Shown here one piece after another: positions 8,094-17,140 of a stretch of DNA of 64,000 nt. Each line of letters starts with the position of its first letter. Position 1 is the stretch's first letter. Below the pieces are notes generated by a model. It was not told where the DNA came from. It did no database searches and was given only the letters and a program-made list of their open reading frames with translations. Position numbers and translations under genes: made by a program. The DNA comes from Arthrobacter globiformis (GTDB taxonomy: Bacteria; Actinomycetota; Actinomycetes; Actinomycetales; Micrococcaceae): assembly GCF_030817195.1 (NCBI RefSeq), contig NZ_JAUSYZ010000001.1, forward strand, positions 1,240,001 through 1,304,000, given 5' to 3'.

Positions 8094-10003
8094 GCATGGA
8101 CGGCGTCGCCTGGCGCTCGCTTTACAACATCACCCGGGCCAAGAGCGGCTCCCGGCCGTTCTCCAAGGAGACCCTCAAGCGCGTCCTCGGCTTTGCCCGG
8201 CCGCACCGCGGCAGGCTGATCGCGTTCGTGGCCGTGTCCGTCGCCATGGCCTTCCTGGCGGTGGCCACGCCGGTGCTCGCCGGCCAGGTGGTCAACACGA
8301 TCGTTGCCCGCGCCAATGCCGGCGAAGTGATCCGGCTGGCGGCGCTGATCGCCGGCGTGGCGGTTGCCGAGGCAGCCCTGGGCATGGTGAGCCGCTGGCT
8401 GTCCTCCACCATCGGCGAGGGTGTCATCGTGGACCTCCGCACCAGGGTGTTCGATCATGTCCAGAGGATGCCCATCGCGTTCTTCACCCGGACCCGCACA
8501 GGCGCGCTGGTCAGCCGCCTCAACAACGACGTCATCGGCGCGCAGTCCGCCTTCGCCGGAACCCTGTCCGGTGTGGTCAGCAACGTGGTGGCCCTCATCC
8601 TCACCCTCGTGGTGATGCTCAATACCTCATGGCTGGTCACCGTGCTGGCCATGATCCTGCTGCCGATCTTCCTCATCCCCGCCCGGCGGATGGGCTCCCG
8701 GCTGGCGGACCTGCGGCGCGAGGCGGCCGAGCACAACGCGGCCATGGGCACCCAGATGACCGAGCGCTTCTCCGCCCCCGGAGCCACCCTGGTGAAGCTT
8801 TTCGGACGGCCCGACGACGAATCCCGCGAGTTCGCGCTCCGTGCAGGCCGGGTCCGCGACATCGGCGTCCGGACGGCCATGCTGCAGTTCACGTTCGTGA
8901 CGGCGCTGACGCTCGTCTCCGCCCTGGCCCTGGCCCTGGTCTACGGCCTGGGCGGCTGGCTGGCCATCGGCGGCCAGCTTGCCCCGGGCGATGTCGTGGT
9001 GCTGGCGCTGCTGCTTACCCGCCTGTACGCGCCGCTCACCGCGCTGTCCAACGCCCGCGTTGAAATAATGAGTGCCCTGGTCAGCTTTGAACGGGTCTTC
9101 GAAATCCTGGACCTCAAGCCCCTCATTCAGGAAAAGCCCGGTGCGCTGGCAGTCCCGCCCGGGCCCGTGGCGGTGGAGTTCGACGACGTGCGGTTCTCCT
9201 ATCCCTCCGCGGACAAGGTCTCGCTGGCCTCGCTGGAGGAGGTCTCCACGCTGGACACCCGAGGCGGCGAGGAGGTGCTGCACGGCATCAGCTTCCGGGT
9301 GGAACCCGGACAGACCGTCGCTCTGGTGGGCTCCTCCGGGGCCGGCAAGTCGACCGTGGCGCAGTTGCTGTCCCGGCTGTACGACGTCGACTCCGGCGCC
9401 GTGCGCCTCGGCGGCACCGCCCCGGCCTCCGGCCTGGACGTGCGCGACCTGACCTTCGATTCCATCCGCGCCACCCTGGGCATGGTCACCCAGGACGGGC
9501 ACCTGTTCCACGAAACCATCGCCTCCAACCTCAGGCTGGCCCGCCCGGAGGCCACCGACGAGGACATGTGGGAGGTGCTGCGCCAGGCCCGGCTCGAAAC
9601 CATGATCCGCTCCCTTCCCGACGGCCTGGAAACCGTGGTGGGGGAGCGCGGCTACCGGCTCTCCGGCGGGGAACGGCAGCGGCTCACCATCGCCCGGCTG
9701 CTGATCGCCCAGCCCCGCGTGGTCATCCTCGACGAAGCCACCGCCGCGCTGGACTCCACGAACGAAGCCGCCGTGCAGGCGGCGCTGGGCGCTGCGCTGG
9801 AAGGCCGTACCGCCGTCGTTATTGCCCACCGGCTCTCGACGATCCGGGCGGCTGACGCCATCCTGGTGGTGGAGGACGGACAAATTGTGGAGCGCGGCAC
9901 CCACACCGAGCTGCTGGCCGCGGACGGCCGCTATGCCGAGCTGTACCGGACCCAGTTCGCCGAGGCCACGGCCGTGGCGGAGGAAGCCGTTCCGGAGTAC
10001 TGA
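8090..10003 (+). CDS. ABC exporter, fused permease and ATPase
   Basis: A 637-residue half-exporter: six-helix transmembrane domain (about residues 40-330), then an ATPase domain with Walker A GSSGAGKST near 414, LSGGERQRLTIARLL near 524 and Walker B VVILDEATAALD with the catalytic Glu intact. All motifs are canonical, so it should work as a homodimer. A short segment between the beta-sheet region and Walker A (about residues 378-393) is longer than usual. It is coupled to the ABC-F gene by a 4-nt overlap. Likely multidrug or lipid exporter; substrate cannot be read from sequence. Confidence 0.86.
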   Translation: MSMDGVAWRSLYNITRAKSGSRPFSKETLKRVLGFARPHRGRLIAFVAVSVAMAFLAVATPVLAGQVVNTIVARANAGEVIRLAALIAGVAVAEAALGMVSRWLSSTIGEGVIVDLRTRVFDHVQRMPIAFFTRTRTGALVSRLNNDVIGAQSAFAGTLSGVVSNVVALILTLVVMLNTSWLVTVLAMILLPIFLIPARRMGSRLADLRREAAEHNAAMGTQMTERFSAPGATLVKLFGRPDDESREFALRAGRVRDIGVRTAMLQFTFVTALTLVSALALALVYGLGGWLAIGGQLAPGDVVVLALLLTRLYAPLTALSNARVEIMSALVSFERVFEILDLKPLIQEKPGALAVPPGPVAVEFDDVRFSYPSADKVSLASLEEVSTLDTRGGEEVLHGISFRVEPGQTVALVGSSGAGKSTVAQLLSRLYDVDSGAVRLGGTAPASGLDVRDLTFDSIRATLGMVTQDGHLFHETIASNLRLARPEATDEDMWEVLRQARLETMIRSLPDGLETVVGERGYRLSGGERQRLTIARLLIAQPRVVILDEATAALDSTNEAAVQAALGAALEGRTAVVIAHRLSTIRAADAILVVEDGQIVERGTHTELLAADGRYAELYRTQFAEATAVAEEAVPEY

Positions 10004-10031
10004 GTCGTTGCCCGGTGTCCAGGGCGCCGCG

Positions 10032-10436
10032 TCAGAGCCCGGATTGCGCCAGCGCCGGAAGGATGTGGTCCGTGAGCAGGGGCGCCAGGTCCCCGGGCAG
10101 TTCCGCCGTGAGGTCCAGCCACCGGATCTCGGCGATCTCCGCGGAGGGGTGGGCCACCCAGGTCCCCGGCGCGGTGAAGACGGTGGCTTCGATTTCCGTG
10201 GCTGCCTCGTTGGCGGCATCGGCCAGCCAGACGCCCATGAGGGTCAGTTCCCGCGGATCCACAATGATGCCGACTTCCTCCTGGAGCTCCCGCGCCGCGG
10301 CCTGCACCGCCGTTTCACCGGGTTCGGGCTTGCCGCCGGGATGCATGAACTTGTCCGTGCCGCGCTTGCGGACGGTCAGGAGCCGGCCAGTGGCGTCGTA
10401 GACACACACGGCGGAAACGATGATGCGCGGATTCAC
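10032..10436 (-). CDS. Nudix hydrolase
   Basis: A 134-residue protein with a complete Nudix box, GGKPEPGETAVQAAARELQE followed by EVGI, near residues 34-57. The family hydrolyses nucleoside diphosphates linked to another moiety using Mg2+ held by the box glutamates. The substrate cannot be assigned. I place the start at GTG 10436, which overlaps the stop of the upstream DUF6314 gene (GTGA), because the frame above it belongs to that gene region and shows no Nudix homology. MHPGGKPEPGE is typical of small actinobacterial housecleaning enzymes. Confidence 0.85.
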   Translation of the reverse strand: MNPRIIVSAVCVYDATGRLLTVRKRGTDKFMHPGGKPEPGETAVQAAARELQEEVGIIVDPRELTLMGVWLADAANEAATEIEATVFTAPGTWVAHPSAEIAEIRWLDLTAELPGDLAPLLTDHILPALAQSGL

Positions 10437-11002
10437 GGTTTCGAGCCTAGCCCGTCTGTGGCCGCCGCGGTTCCGGGCAGCCGCCGCAGCACTGACTCCA
10501 GCAGCAGGTCCTTGCGCGGGCCGGTGACATCCCAGACGTAGCTGAACTCGTTCTCGCCGTGGCGGACGTACGTGACGCGGTAGGTGTCCGGATCGCACCA
10601 GTGCCGGTCCTGGCTGGCCTCCGGCGAGAAGCTCATCCGGTGGAAAGGCCGGCCATCGGGAAACAGCATGTCCATCGCCTCCGGCGTGTCCGCGGGCCTG
10701 AGCAGGTAGTCGCGGGTGGCCGGGCCGGTGAACGTACCGCCATCCTCTGCCGGCAAGTCCCCGGCGGGCCACTTCACTGAAGGCCAGACCACGGTCCCTT
10801 CCTCATGGAAGTGGAGCCCGCCGTCGCCGTCGGAGGAGAAGATCACGACGCCGGTGAAGGTGCCGCGGGTGCCGGCGGACCGGTCCAGCAGGGCCCGTTC
10901 CACGGACCAACGCCCTGCCTGGGAACGGCCGGGGGATGAGGGGTCAGCCGGCGTTGTGCCCAGCAGATAGTCGCGGAGCCCGTGCGGGTGCTGCAGATTC
11001 AA
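10433..11002 (-). CDS. DUF6314 family protein
   Basis: A 189-residue protein matching the DUF6314 pattern: an N-terminal LRDYLLG, then WSVERALLD, GTFTGVVIF and a C-terminal HWCDPDTYRVTYV, consistent with a small lipocalin-like beta-barrel. Function unknown. The first usable codon in frame is a TTG at 11002, 1 nt from the mature 3' end of tRNA-Arg at 11004, with no room for a ribosome binding site; a CTG or later start would cut the conserved LRDYLLG. The mRNA is therefore probably cotranscribed with the tRNA and released leaderless. It is coupled to the Nudix gene. Confidence 0.72.
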   Translation of the reverse strand: MNLQHPHGLRDYLLGTTPADPSSPGRSQAGRWSVERALLDRSAGTRGTFTGVVIFSSDGDGGLHFHEEGTVVWPSVKWPAGDLPAEDGGTFTGPATRDYLLRPADTPEAMDMLFPDGRPFHRMSFSPEASQDRHWCDPDTYRVTYVRHGENEFSYVWDVTGPRKDLLLESVLRRLPGTAAATDGLGSKP

Positions 11003-11003
11003 G

Positions 11004-11076
11004 TGCCCTCGATTGGAATCGAACCAACGACACCGGCTTTAGGAGAGCCGTGCTCTATCCACTGAGCTACGAGGGC
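11004..11076 (-). tRNA. tRNA-Arg (CCT)
   Basis: A 73-nt cloverleaf on the minus strand: acceptor arms GCCCTCG/CGAGGGC, D stem GCTC/GAGC, anticodon stem CGGCT/AGCCG with loop CTCCTAA (anticodon CCT), T arm GTTGG/CCAAT with TTCGATT loop, and discriminator A. No CCA is encoded. It decodes the rare AGG arginine codon. Confidence 0.96.
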
Positions 11077-11163
11077 GGGTGTCCGCCGCGGCCGGCTTTT
11101 GGACCGGCCCGTTCGGGCACGCTTACAAGCATACAAGGTGACGGCGCGTACTACGCTCTTGGC

Positions 11164-11946
11164 ATGGCCGCCGCAGCTCAAGTCCCTTCCGCCCGGGCGA
11201 CGTTCCTGCCCGACACCGCCTCCACGCGGCAGTACATCGGGGCGTGGGCGGTGCTCAGCGTGGTCCAGTATTTCGTGGCGGAGGCGGCGGTCATCGGCGC
11301 CTGGGCCGGACCCGGCCCCTACAGCCGGCGGACCGGCCTCATCAGCGACCTGGGCGCCGTGAGTTGCGGCGTCTTTGACGGCCGCAGCATCTGTTCGCCG
11401 CTGCACGTGCTGATGAATTCCTCCTTTGTGGTGCAGGGCCTGGGCATGCTCCTGGGCGCGCTGCTGCTGAGCTCGGCGCTGCTGCGGGTTGCTGCCCGGG
11501 CCGGCGTGCGGGTGGCGGCAAGCCATTCCGGCGAAGTGCCCTGGTACTCGGCGGTGGCGGCGCGGATCCTCACCGGGACCGCTGGGACGGGCACGATCAT
11601 CGTGGGGCTGGTCCCGGAGGACCTGGAATCGGGCTGGCACTACGCCGGGGCCGTGATGTACTTCATCGCCGGTTCCCTGGCGCTGCTGCTGCTCGGCGCC
11701 TTGTGGCTCCGGCAGTCCCCGCTGGGCTGGTTCGTTCTGGCCTCCGGCGGGGTGTCCGCGGCCGCGCTCGTCACGGCGGGCGTCACCGGCCTGGACGTCC
11801 CCGAGCCGGGAACCCTGGAACGGCTGATGGGCTATCCGATCACCATTGGCCTCGCCGCCGCCGGCCTGGTAATCGCCCAGCGCGTCCGGCAGGAACGGCA
11901 GGTGCGCAGGGCCCTTGCCCGGGCCCGGGCGGTCCGGGGCGCCTAG
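11164..11946 (+). CDS. DUF998 family membrane protein
   Basis: A 260-residue polytopic protein with about six hydrophobic segments. The motif NSSFVVQGLGMLLGALLL after a Cys-containing loop (FDGRSICSPLHVLMN) and the early ISDLGA stretch are typical of DUF998. The function is unknown. ATG 11164 follows a TACGCT -10-like element by 6 nt, without a Shine-Dalgarno, which suggests a leaderless transcript; the open frame upstream runs through the tRNA region and is not real. The stop codon is shared with the convergent neighbour through a CTAG palindrome at 11943-11946. Confidence 0.8.
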   Translation: MAAAAQVPSARATFLPDTASTRQYIGAWAVLSVVQYFVAEAAVIGAWAGPGPYSRRTGLISDLGAVSCGVFDGRSICSPLHVLMNSSFVVQGLGMLLGALLLSSALLRVAARAGVRVAASHSGEVPWYSAVAARILTGTAGTGTIIVGLVPEDLESGWHYAGAVMYFIAGSLALLLLGALWLRQSPLGWFVLASGGVSAAALVTAGVTGLDVPEPGTLERLMGYPITIGLAAAGLVIAQRVRQERQVRRALARARAVRGA

Positions 11947-12587
11947 ACTTCCTGCTGCGGGGCCGCTTTCTTCGAGGACCGGCGCCCCAGGAGCACGGCG
12001 GCGCCGCCGGCGATAAGGCTGGCCACGAACAGTACCCAGCCGGTCACGGTGAGGCCCGACGCCACGGCGACCTGGCCGGCGTCGAGGTTTACCGCCGCGA
12101 TCATGGAATCAATGGTGACGTTGCCCCACAGCCGGACCACCACGAACAGCAGCGGCAGCGCCCACAGCGCCCAGCGCAGCCCCTTCCGGGCCACGTTGGT
12201 GCCGATCAGCAGCAGCCAGGTGAAGCCGAAGATCAGCGGAAACAGGGTGCCCGCCGTCTTGTGGACGTAATTGAGCTGGCCGCGGGCGTCGGCGTCCAGG
12301 GCGCGGCGGAGCTGCTCGGCGTAGCCGGTGTCGAAGCCGCCGACCAGGGAATCGGGCATGGCCAGCCCGCCAGACAGCTGGGTGAGCTGGTTCAGCGTCA
12401 GCAGGTGGACGTACCAGAACAGGAAGAGGCTGGCCACCACGCCGGCGATGACAATCAGGCTGGCGTTGTTCTGCGCCTTCGCGGGAGTCCGGTCCGTGCT
12501 CGGGTTGATCACCGGCGGCAGGTGGTGCTGGGGTACTGCGGCCTTCGCGCCGTGCTTCTTGATCCGCTGTGCAGGTGTTTTGGCCAT
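11943..12587 (-). CDS. conserved membrane protein of unknown function
   Basis: A 214-residue protein with a basic N-terminus (AKTPAQRIKKHGAK), a first hydrophobic segment near residues 42-62, a soluble extracellular-type region, then three further helices and a basic tail. This layout is seen in small actinobacterial membrane proteins without assigned function. I do not recognise a named family. ATG 12587 begins the basic leader; further upstream the frame is antisense to the phosphatase gene. Convergent with the DUF998 gene and overlapping it by 4 nt, with no terminator between them. Confidence 0.72.
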   Translation of the reverse strand: MAKTPAQRIKKHGAKAAVPQHHLPPVINPSTDRTPAKAQNNASLIVIAGVVASLFLFWYVHLLTLNQLTQLSGGLAMPDSLVGGFDTGYAEQLRRALDADARGQLNYVHKTAGTLFPLIFGFTWLLLIGTNVARKGLRWALWALPLLFVVVRLWGNVTIDSMIAAVNLDAGQVAVASGLTVTGWVLFVASLIAGGAAVLLGRRSSKKAAPQQEV

Positions 12588-12674
12588 GCGTCCATTATCG
12601 CCCGCCGCACACCAGGCCTGCTGTCCTGCGCCCCCGCTGTGCAGGGCGTGCCCGGCGCCGATAGGGTGGGAACC

Positions 12675-13523
12675 GTGACGGAACTGGGCAAACACAAACT
12701 GGGCAGACACAGCGCCACCAACCTGAGCCCCGAGCTCGACGACTATCAGCTGGCGGCCGAACTGGTCCGCGAGGCCGGGCAGCTGGCCCTGCTGATGCGG
12801 CAGGGCGGCCTGGACGCCCAGCGCAAGACCTCCATCTCCGACGTCGTCACCGCCGCAGACCATGCGGCCGAAGCGTACGTGCTGGAGCAGCTGCAGCGCT
12901 GCCGCCCCGACGACGGCGTCCTGGGTGAAGAAGGCGCCGCGGTGCACGGCAGCAGCGGGCGGACCTGGGTCATCGATCCCGTGGACGGCACCTACAACTT
13001 CCTGCAGGGCTCCACCTACTGGTGCTCAGCCATCGCGCTCAAGGACGAATCCGATGTGCTGCTCGGCGCCATTTTCCAGCCCGAGGAGGACAAACTCTGG
13101 ATCGGTGGCAAGCAACGCGCCACCACGCTCAACGGCGACCCCGTCACCACCTTCAGGGAGGACGGAACCAACCGCAACGCCGCCGACCTGTCCCACCTTG
13201 GCGCCGCCACCTACATCCACCCGCGCTGGCTCTCCGACCCGATGTGCGCCATGCCGTGGCATGCCGCCGCGACGTCGGCCGCGACGCTGCGGATGCTCGG
13301 ATCCGGGTCGTGCGACCTCGGCCGCGTCGCTGACGGGCAGCTTGGCTGCTGGTTCCAGCACAGCTGCCCCGAATGGGACTGGCTTCCCGGAAAAGCGATC
13401 GTGACGGCTGCCGGCGGCGCCGCCGGCAGCGTCCACGTCAACGGCCTGGAATGGTTCATGGCGGGAGGAACGACGGCGGTGCACCAGCTGCGTGCCGCCC
13501 TCGAGTCAGGCTCCGTCGACTAG
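12675..13523 (+). CDS. inositol monophosphatase family protein (histidinol-phosphatase-like)
   Basis: A 282-residue Mg2+-dependent phosphomonoesterase. The metal-binding motifs are present: LGEEGA near residue 78, WVIDPVDGTYNFLQG near 98 and EWDWLPGKAIV near 235, the family equivalent of WD-x(5)-A. Substrates in this family include inositol phosphates, histidinol phosphate and PAP. The sequence here does not decide between them, although actinobacterial relatives are often annotated HisN or SuhB. GTG 12675 follows a TAGGGT -10-like element by 7 nt, consistent with leaderless initiation. Confidence 0.82.
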   Translation: MTELGKHKLGRHSATNLSPELDDYQLAAELVREAGQLALLMRQGGLDAQRKTSISDVVTAADHAAEAYVLEQLQRCRPDDGVLGEEGAAVHGSSGRTWVIDPVDGTYNFLQGSTYWCSAIALKDESDVLLGAIFQPEEDKLWIGGKQRATTLNGDPVTTFREDGTNRNAADLSHLGAATYIHPRWLSDPMCAMPWHAAATSAATLRMLGSGSCDLGRVADGQLGCWFQHSCPEWDWLPGKAIVTAAGGAAGSVHVNGLEWFMAGGTTAVHQLRAALESGSVD

Positions 13524-13577
13524 ATTTCCGCCGGCTGGATCGTTGTCCGGACCTGCGCGGCTCTGCCCGCACCGGGG

Positions 13578-13621
13578 TTATCCACAGGGCGGAATCCAGT
13601 GTCAGCCCCACCGCCTAGACT
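13578..13621 (+). promoter_or_regulatory. DnaA box and -10 element before pcrA
   Basis: TTATCCACA at 13578-13586 is a perfect DnaA consensus box. TAGACT at 13616-13621 is a plausible -10 element, 10 nt before the pcrA ATG. The box therefore sits about 40 nt upstream of the presumed transcription start, where DnaA could act as a regulator. Confidence 0.45.
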
Positions 13622-13631
13622 TGTAGTCACC

Positions 13632-16175
13632 ATGGATATGTTGTTTGACCCCTACGCTGACGGTCCGTTCAAGGCTGGTTCCCACGCCGGTGCCATCACC
13701 AAGTCGCGCCCCGAAACAGGGCTGATGACGCCCGCATTCGGCGGTGGCCCGGGTGAATCCGCGCCCCGCCCGGCAGCTGGCCCCGCCGCCGGACCGGCTG
13801 GCGGGAGCCCGGGAGAGGAGCACGCCCGGCACCAGCTCCCTGACGCCGGGGCGCTGCTGGCCGGCCTGAACCCGCAGCAGGAGGAAGCGGTCAAACACTC
13901 CGGCAGCGCACTGCTGATCGTGGCCGGAGCAGGCTCCGGGAAGACCCGTGTCCTCAGTAACCGGATCGCCTACCTGATTGCCACCAAGCGGGCCCACCAC
14001 GGCGAGATCCTGGCCATTACGTTCACCAACAAGGCCGCCGCGGAAATGCGTGAACGCATCGAGGCCCTCGTGGGCGCCAGGGCCAAGGCCATGTGGATCT
14101 CCACGTTCCACTCATCCTGCGTCCGGATCCTGCGGCGCGAGGCCGCCAACGTCGGGCTGAACTCCAACTTCTCCATCTACGACTCCGCCGACTCCCTGCG
14201 GCTGATCACGCTGGTGGCCAAGAACCTGGACCTCGACCCCAAGAAGTTCGCGCCCAAAGCCATCCAGCACAAGATTTCCGCGCTCAAGAACGAACTGATC
14301 GACGACGACTCCTTCGCGTCCGCCGCCAACCACAGCGACCCGTTCGAAAGCGCCGTGGCCGACGTCTTCAAGGGCTACACGCAGCGGCTGCGCCAGGCCA
14401 ACGCCATGGACTTCGATGACCTGATCGCGCAGACGGTCTACATGTTCCGGGCGTTCCCGGCGCTCGCGGATTCCTACCGGCGCCGGTTCCGGCATGTCCT
14501 GGTGGACGAATACCAGGACACCAACCATGCGCAGTATGCCCTGGTCCGGGAAATCGTCGGTGAGGGACCGGGGGCGGCGGAACTGACCGTCGTCGGCGAC
14601 TCGGACCAGTCGATCTATGCGTTCCGCGGCGCGGACATCCGGAACATCGTGGAGTTCGAGAAGGACTACCCCGCCGCCCGTACCATCAAGCTGGAACAGA
14701 ACTACCGCTCCACCCAGAACATCCTGAGCGCAGCCAACTCCGTGATCTCCCGCAACCCCAACCGCCCCGAGAAGCGGCTCTGGACCGCGGAGGGCGAAGG
14801 CCACAAGATCATCGGCTACGTGGGCGAGAACGAGCACGACGAAGCTCAGTTCATTGCCAAGGAAATCGACCGGCTCCAGGACGAGGACAACCTCCGCCCC
14901 GGCGACGTCGCCATCTTCTACCGCACCAACGCCCAGTCCCGTTCCATCGAGGACGTCCTGGTGCGGGTGGGGCTGCCGTACAAAGTGGTGGGCGGCACCA
15001 GGTTCTACGAGCGCAAGGAAATCAAGGACGCCCTGGCGTACCTGCGCGTGCTGGTCAACCCGGACGACGACGTCAACCTCCGCCGCGTCCTCAACGAACC
15101 CAAGCGCGGGATCGGGGACCGGGCCGAGGGTGCCGTGGCGGCCCTCGCCGAGCGGGAGCGTACGTCCTTCATGGCTGCGGCCCGCCGCGCCGACCAGGCG
15201 CCCGGCATGGCCACCCGCTCCGTCAACGCGGTGCTCGGCTTCGTGAAGCTCCTGGACGACCTCGCCGAGGTCGCCGCAGGTTCCGGCGCCGCGGCCGCGC
15301 TCGAGGCGGTGCTGGAACAGACCGGCTACCTCGCCACGCTGCGCTCCAGCAACGATCCGCAGGACGAGTCCCGGGTGGAGAACCTCGCCGAGCTTGTCGC
15401 CGTCGTCCGTGAATACGAGCGCGACAATCCCGAAGGATCCCTGGGTGCCTTCCTCGAGCAGGTGTCCCTGGTGGCAGACGCCGACCAGATCCCGGACGCC
15501 CCCGGCGCGGACATCGACGCCGCGGTGGCTGAGGCCAAGCGGCTGGGCGTGGTCACGCTTATGACGCTGCACACGGCCAAGGGCCTCGAATTCCCCGTGG
15601 TGTTCCTGACCGGCATGGAGCACGGGCTCTTCCCGCACCAGCGTTCCGCAACAGACCCCAAGGAACTGGCGGAGGAACGCCGGCTCGCCTACGTGGGACT
15701 GACGCGCGCCCGGAAGCGCCTCTACGTCACGCGCTCCGAGGTCCGCAACATGTGGGGGCAAAGCCAGTACAACCCGGCCAGCCAGTTCCTGGAGGAAATC
15801 CCCTCCGAACTCGTCGAATGGAAGCGCGAAGGCACCAGCCGGCAGGCCGGCGGCTGGGGCAGCGGCGCCGCCATCGGATCGAACCGGTACAGCGGATCCT
15901 TCTGGGGCGCCGGCACGGCCCGCGGAACCCGGGCCGATTCCTCCGCGGGCTTCAACGCCGACGTTCCGGCCGCCGTCGCCAAAAACCGCGTGCAGCCGCA
16001 GAAGGAAGTCATTGCGGTCAGCGTGGGGGACAAGGTCAACCACACCAGCTTCGGCAACGGCACCGTGCTCGCCGTCGAAGGCGCCGGGGACAAGACCGTC
16101 GCGAAGGTGAAGTTCGACATCGGCGAGAAGCGGCTGCTGCTCCGTTACGCCCCGCTGACCAAGATCGACGCCTGA
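13632..16175 (+). CDS. pcrA: ATP-dependent DNA helicase PcrA/UvrD
   Basis: An 847-residue superfamily 1A helicase that moves 3' to 5' on single-stranded DNA in excision repair and replication restart. Motifs in order: Q motif LNPQQEEAV, Walker A GAGSGKTR near residue 98, motif Ia TFTNKAAAEMRER, motif II DEYQDTNHAQY near 291, motif III GDSDQSIYAFRGAD near 319, motif IV LEQNYRS, motif V TLHTAKGLEFPVVF and motif VI VGLTRARKRLYV. The C-terminus SVGDKVNHTSFGNGTVL is the Tudor-like RNA polymerase-binding tail of PcrA. A roughly 60-residue Pro/Ala/Gly-rich N-terminal extension is usual in actinobacteria. Confidence 0.96.
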   Translation: MDMLFDPYADGPFKAGSHAGAITKSRPETGLMTPAFGGGPGESAPRPAAGPAAGPAGGSPGEEHARHQLPDAGALLAGLNPQQEEAVKHSGSALLIVAGAGSGKTRVLSNRIAYLIATKRAHHGEILAITFTNKAAAEMRERIEALVGARAKAMWISTFHSSCVRILRREAANVGLNSNFSIYDSADSLRLITLVAKNLDLDPKKFAPKAIQHKISALKNELIDDDSFASAANHSDPFESAVADVFKGYTQRLRQANAMDFDDLIAQTVYMFRAFPALADSYRRRFRHVLVDEYQDTNHAQYALVREIVGEGPGAAELTVVGDSDQSIYAFRGADIRNIVEFEKDYPAARTIKLEQNYRSTQNILSAANSVISRNPNRPEKRLWTAEGEGHKIIGYVGENEHDEAQFIAKEIDRLQDEDNLRPGDVAIFYRTNAQSRSIEDVLVRVGLPYKVVGGTRFYERKEIKDALAYLRVLVNPDDDVNLRRVLNEPKRGIGDRAEGAVAALAERERTSFMAAARRADQAPGMATRSVNAVLGFVKLLDDLAEVAAGSGAAAALEAVLEQTGYLATLRSSNDPQDESRVENLAELVAVVREYERDNPEGSLGAFLEQVSLVADADQIPDAPGADIDAAVAEAKRLGVVTLMTLHTAKGLEFPVVFLTGMEHGLFPHQRSATDPKELAEERRLAYVGLTRARKRLYVTRSEVRNMWGQSQYNPASQFLEEIPSELVEWKREGTSRQAGGWGSGAAIGSNRYSGSFWGAGTARGTRADSSAGFNADVPAAVAKNRVQPQKEVIAVSVGDKVNHTSFGNGTVLAVEGAGDKTVAKVKFDIGEKRLLLRYAPLTKIDA

Positions 16176-16177
16176 GC

Positions 16178-16918
16178 GTGCCGGTAAGGCGCCTGGATCG
16201 CGTTGCTGCAGGCCGGGCCCTGCTGTTCTCGATGGCCCTGGTCCCGGTGGCCCTGTTGTCGATGACCCTGGCCGGCTGTTCGGTAACGGTCGCGGATCCG
16301 GAGTACACCCCTCCGCCGCCGCTCCCGGCCCTTGAGCAGCTCAAACAGGCGCCGCTCACAGACCCGGTGGGGTTTGCCGCAGGGGAAGACGTGCTGGCGT
16401 TTGTTACCGCGGACCGGAACGTGGTGTGCGCCCTGACCTCGGCCCGTGGGCCCCACCTGAATCTGCCCTACGAAACCAACAACTTCAGCGATTCCGACAA
16501 CCAAAAACTGGCTACCGTGCCCGTGGCGCACTGCGAGCTCGCCGTGTATCCCGCACCGGCACCAGCGGACGTCCGTGACGACTGCTCGGGGACCGGACTC
16601 GGCTATCTGGGCGGCGTGGCACTCATGACGCCCAGCCGTGCCGGGTACGGTGAATGTCGGTCCGGCGTCACCCAGATGGAGGCCGAGTACGGTCCCAAGG
16701 GCACGCGCAACGGGCCCGTCTCCAAGTTTCCCGTCCTGCCCGAGGGCGGCAACCTCGAACGGAACGGCCTGCGGTGCTCCGCATACCGCTCCGGAGTGGC
16801 CTGCGGAAACGTCTCAGGCGGCGTCGGTTTCTTTATCAGCCGGGATCATTACGAACTCATCTCCGCGAACGGCAAAAACGTCCAAACGGCGGCCGCGAAG
16901 GCCTCAAAAACCCCGTAA
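16178..16918 (+). CDS. DUF6636-like secreted lipoprotein
   Basis: A 246-residue exported protein with a basic start, a hydrophobic stretch and lipobox LAGC at about residues 33-36. The mature part has six cysteines and the pattern TADRNVVCAL, then HCEL, then LRCSAYRSGVACGN and GVGFFISRDHYEL. That order resembles DUF6636 domains of actinobacterial envelope proteins, where the cysteines probably pair. Function unknown. GTG 16178 lies 2 nt beyond the pcrA stop, so it is cotranscribed with pcrA. The stop codon lies inside the terminator hairpin. Confidence 0.7.
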   Translation: MPVRRLDRVAAGRALLFSMALVPVALLSMTLAGCSVTVADPEYTPPPPLPALEQLKQAPLTDPVGFAAGEDVLAFVTADRNVVCALTSARGPHLNLPYETNNFSDSDNQKLATVPVAHCELAVYPAPAPADVRDDCSGTGLGYLGGVALMTPSRAGYGECRSGVTQMEAEYGPKGTRNGPVSKFPVLPEGGNLERNGLRCSAYRSGVACGNVSGGVGFFISRDHYELISANGKNVQTAAAKASKTP

Positions 16919-16931
16919 TCACGGGGTTTTT
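16906..16931. terminator. bidirectional terminator, overlaps stop codon
   Basis: AAAAACCCCGT (16906-16916) pairs perfectly with ACGGGGTTTTT (16921-16931) around AATC. A run of T ends the plus-strand arm and a run of A begins it, so it can act in both directions. The TAA stop at 16916-16918 is in the loop region. Confidence 0.85.
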
Positions 16932-17140
16932 CTACGATCCATAGAATAGTGTCCTTACTCACAGAACAGGTAGTCTGGAACGGGCCGGTCCCTCCAAAGG
17001 ACTAGAGTTCCCAAAGGAGCATTGCGCCGCGTGGCTCGTTTCCGGACCTGCCGCAGGGCGCGTTAATTCCGCAGCCCGGTCCGCACCTTTGGTGTTGTCC
17101 GGCTGTACAGAAACTACTTCGACGTAGAAGGACACAAACC

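Noticed and set aside
11943..11946. Shared CTAG stop codons of convergent genes (also at 60771-60774) as a regulatory feature
   Set aside because: CTAG simply provides TAG on both strands; with gene ends this close it needs no special explanation, and the second case has no real opposing gene.
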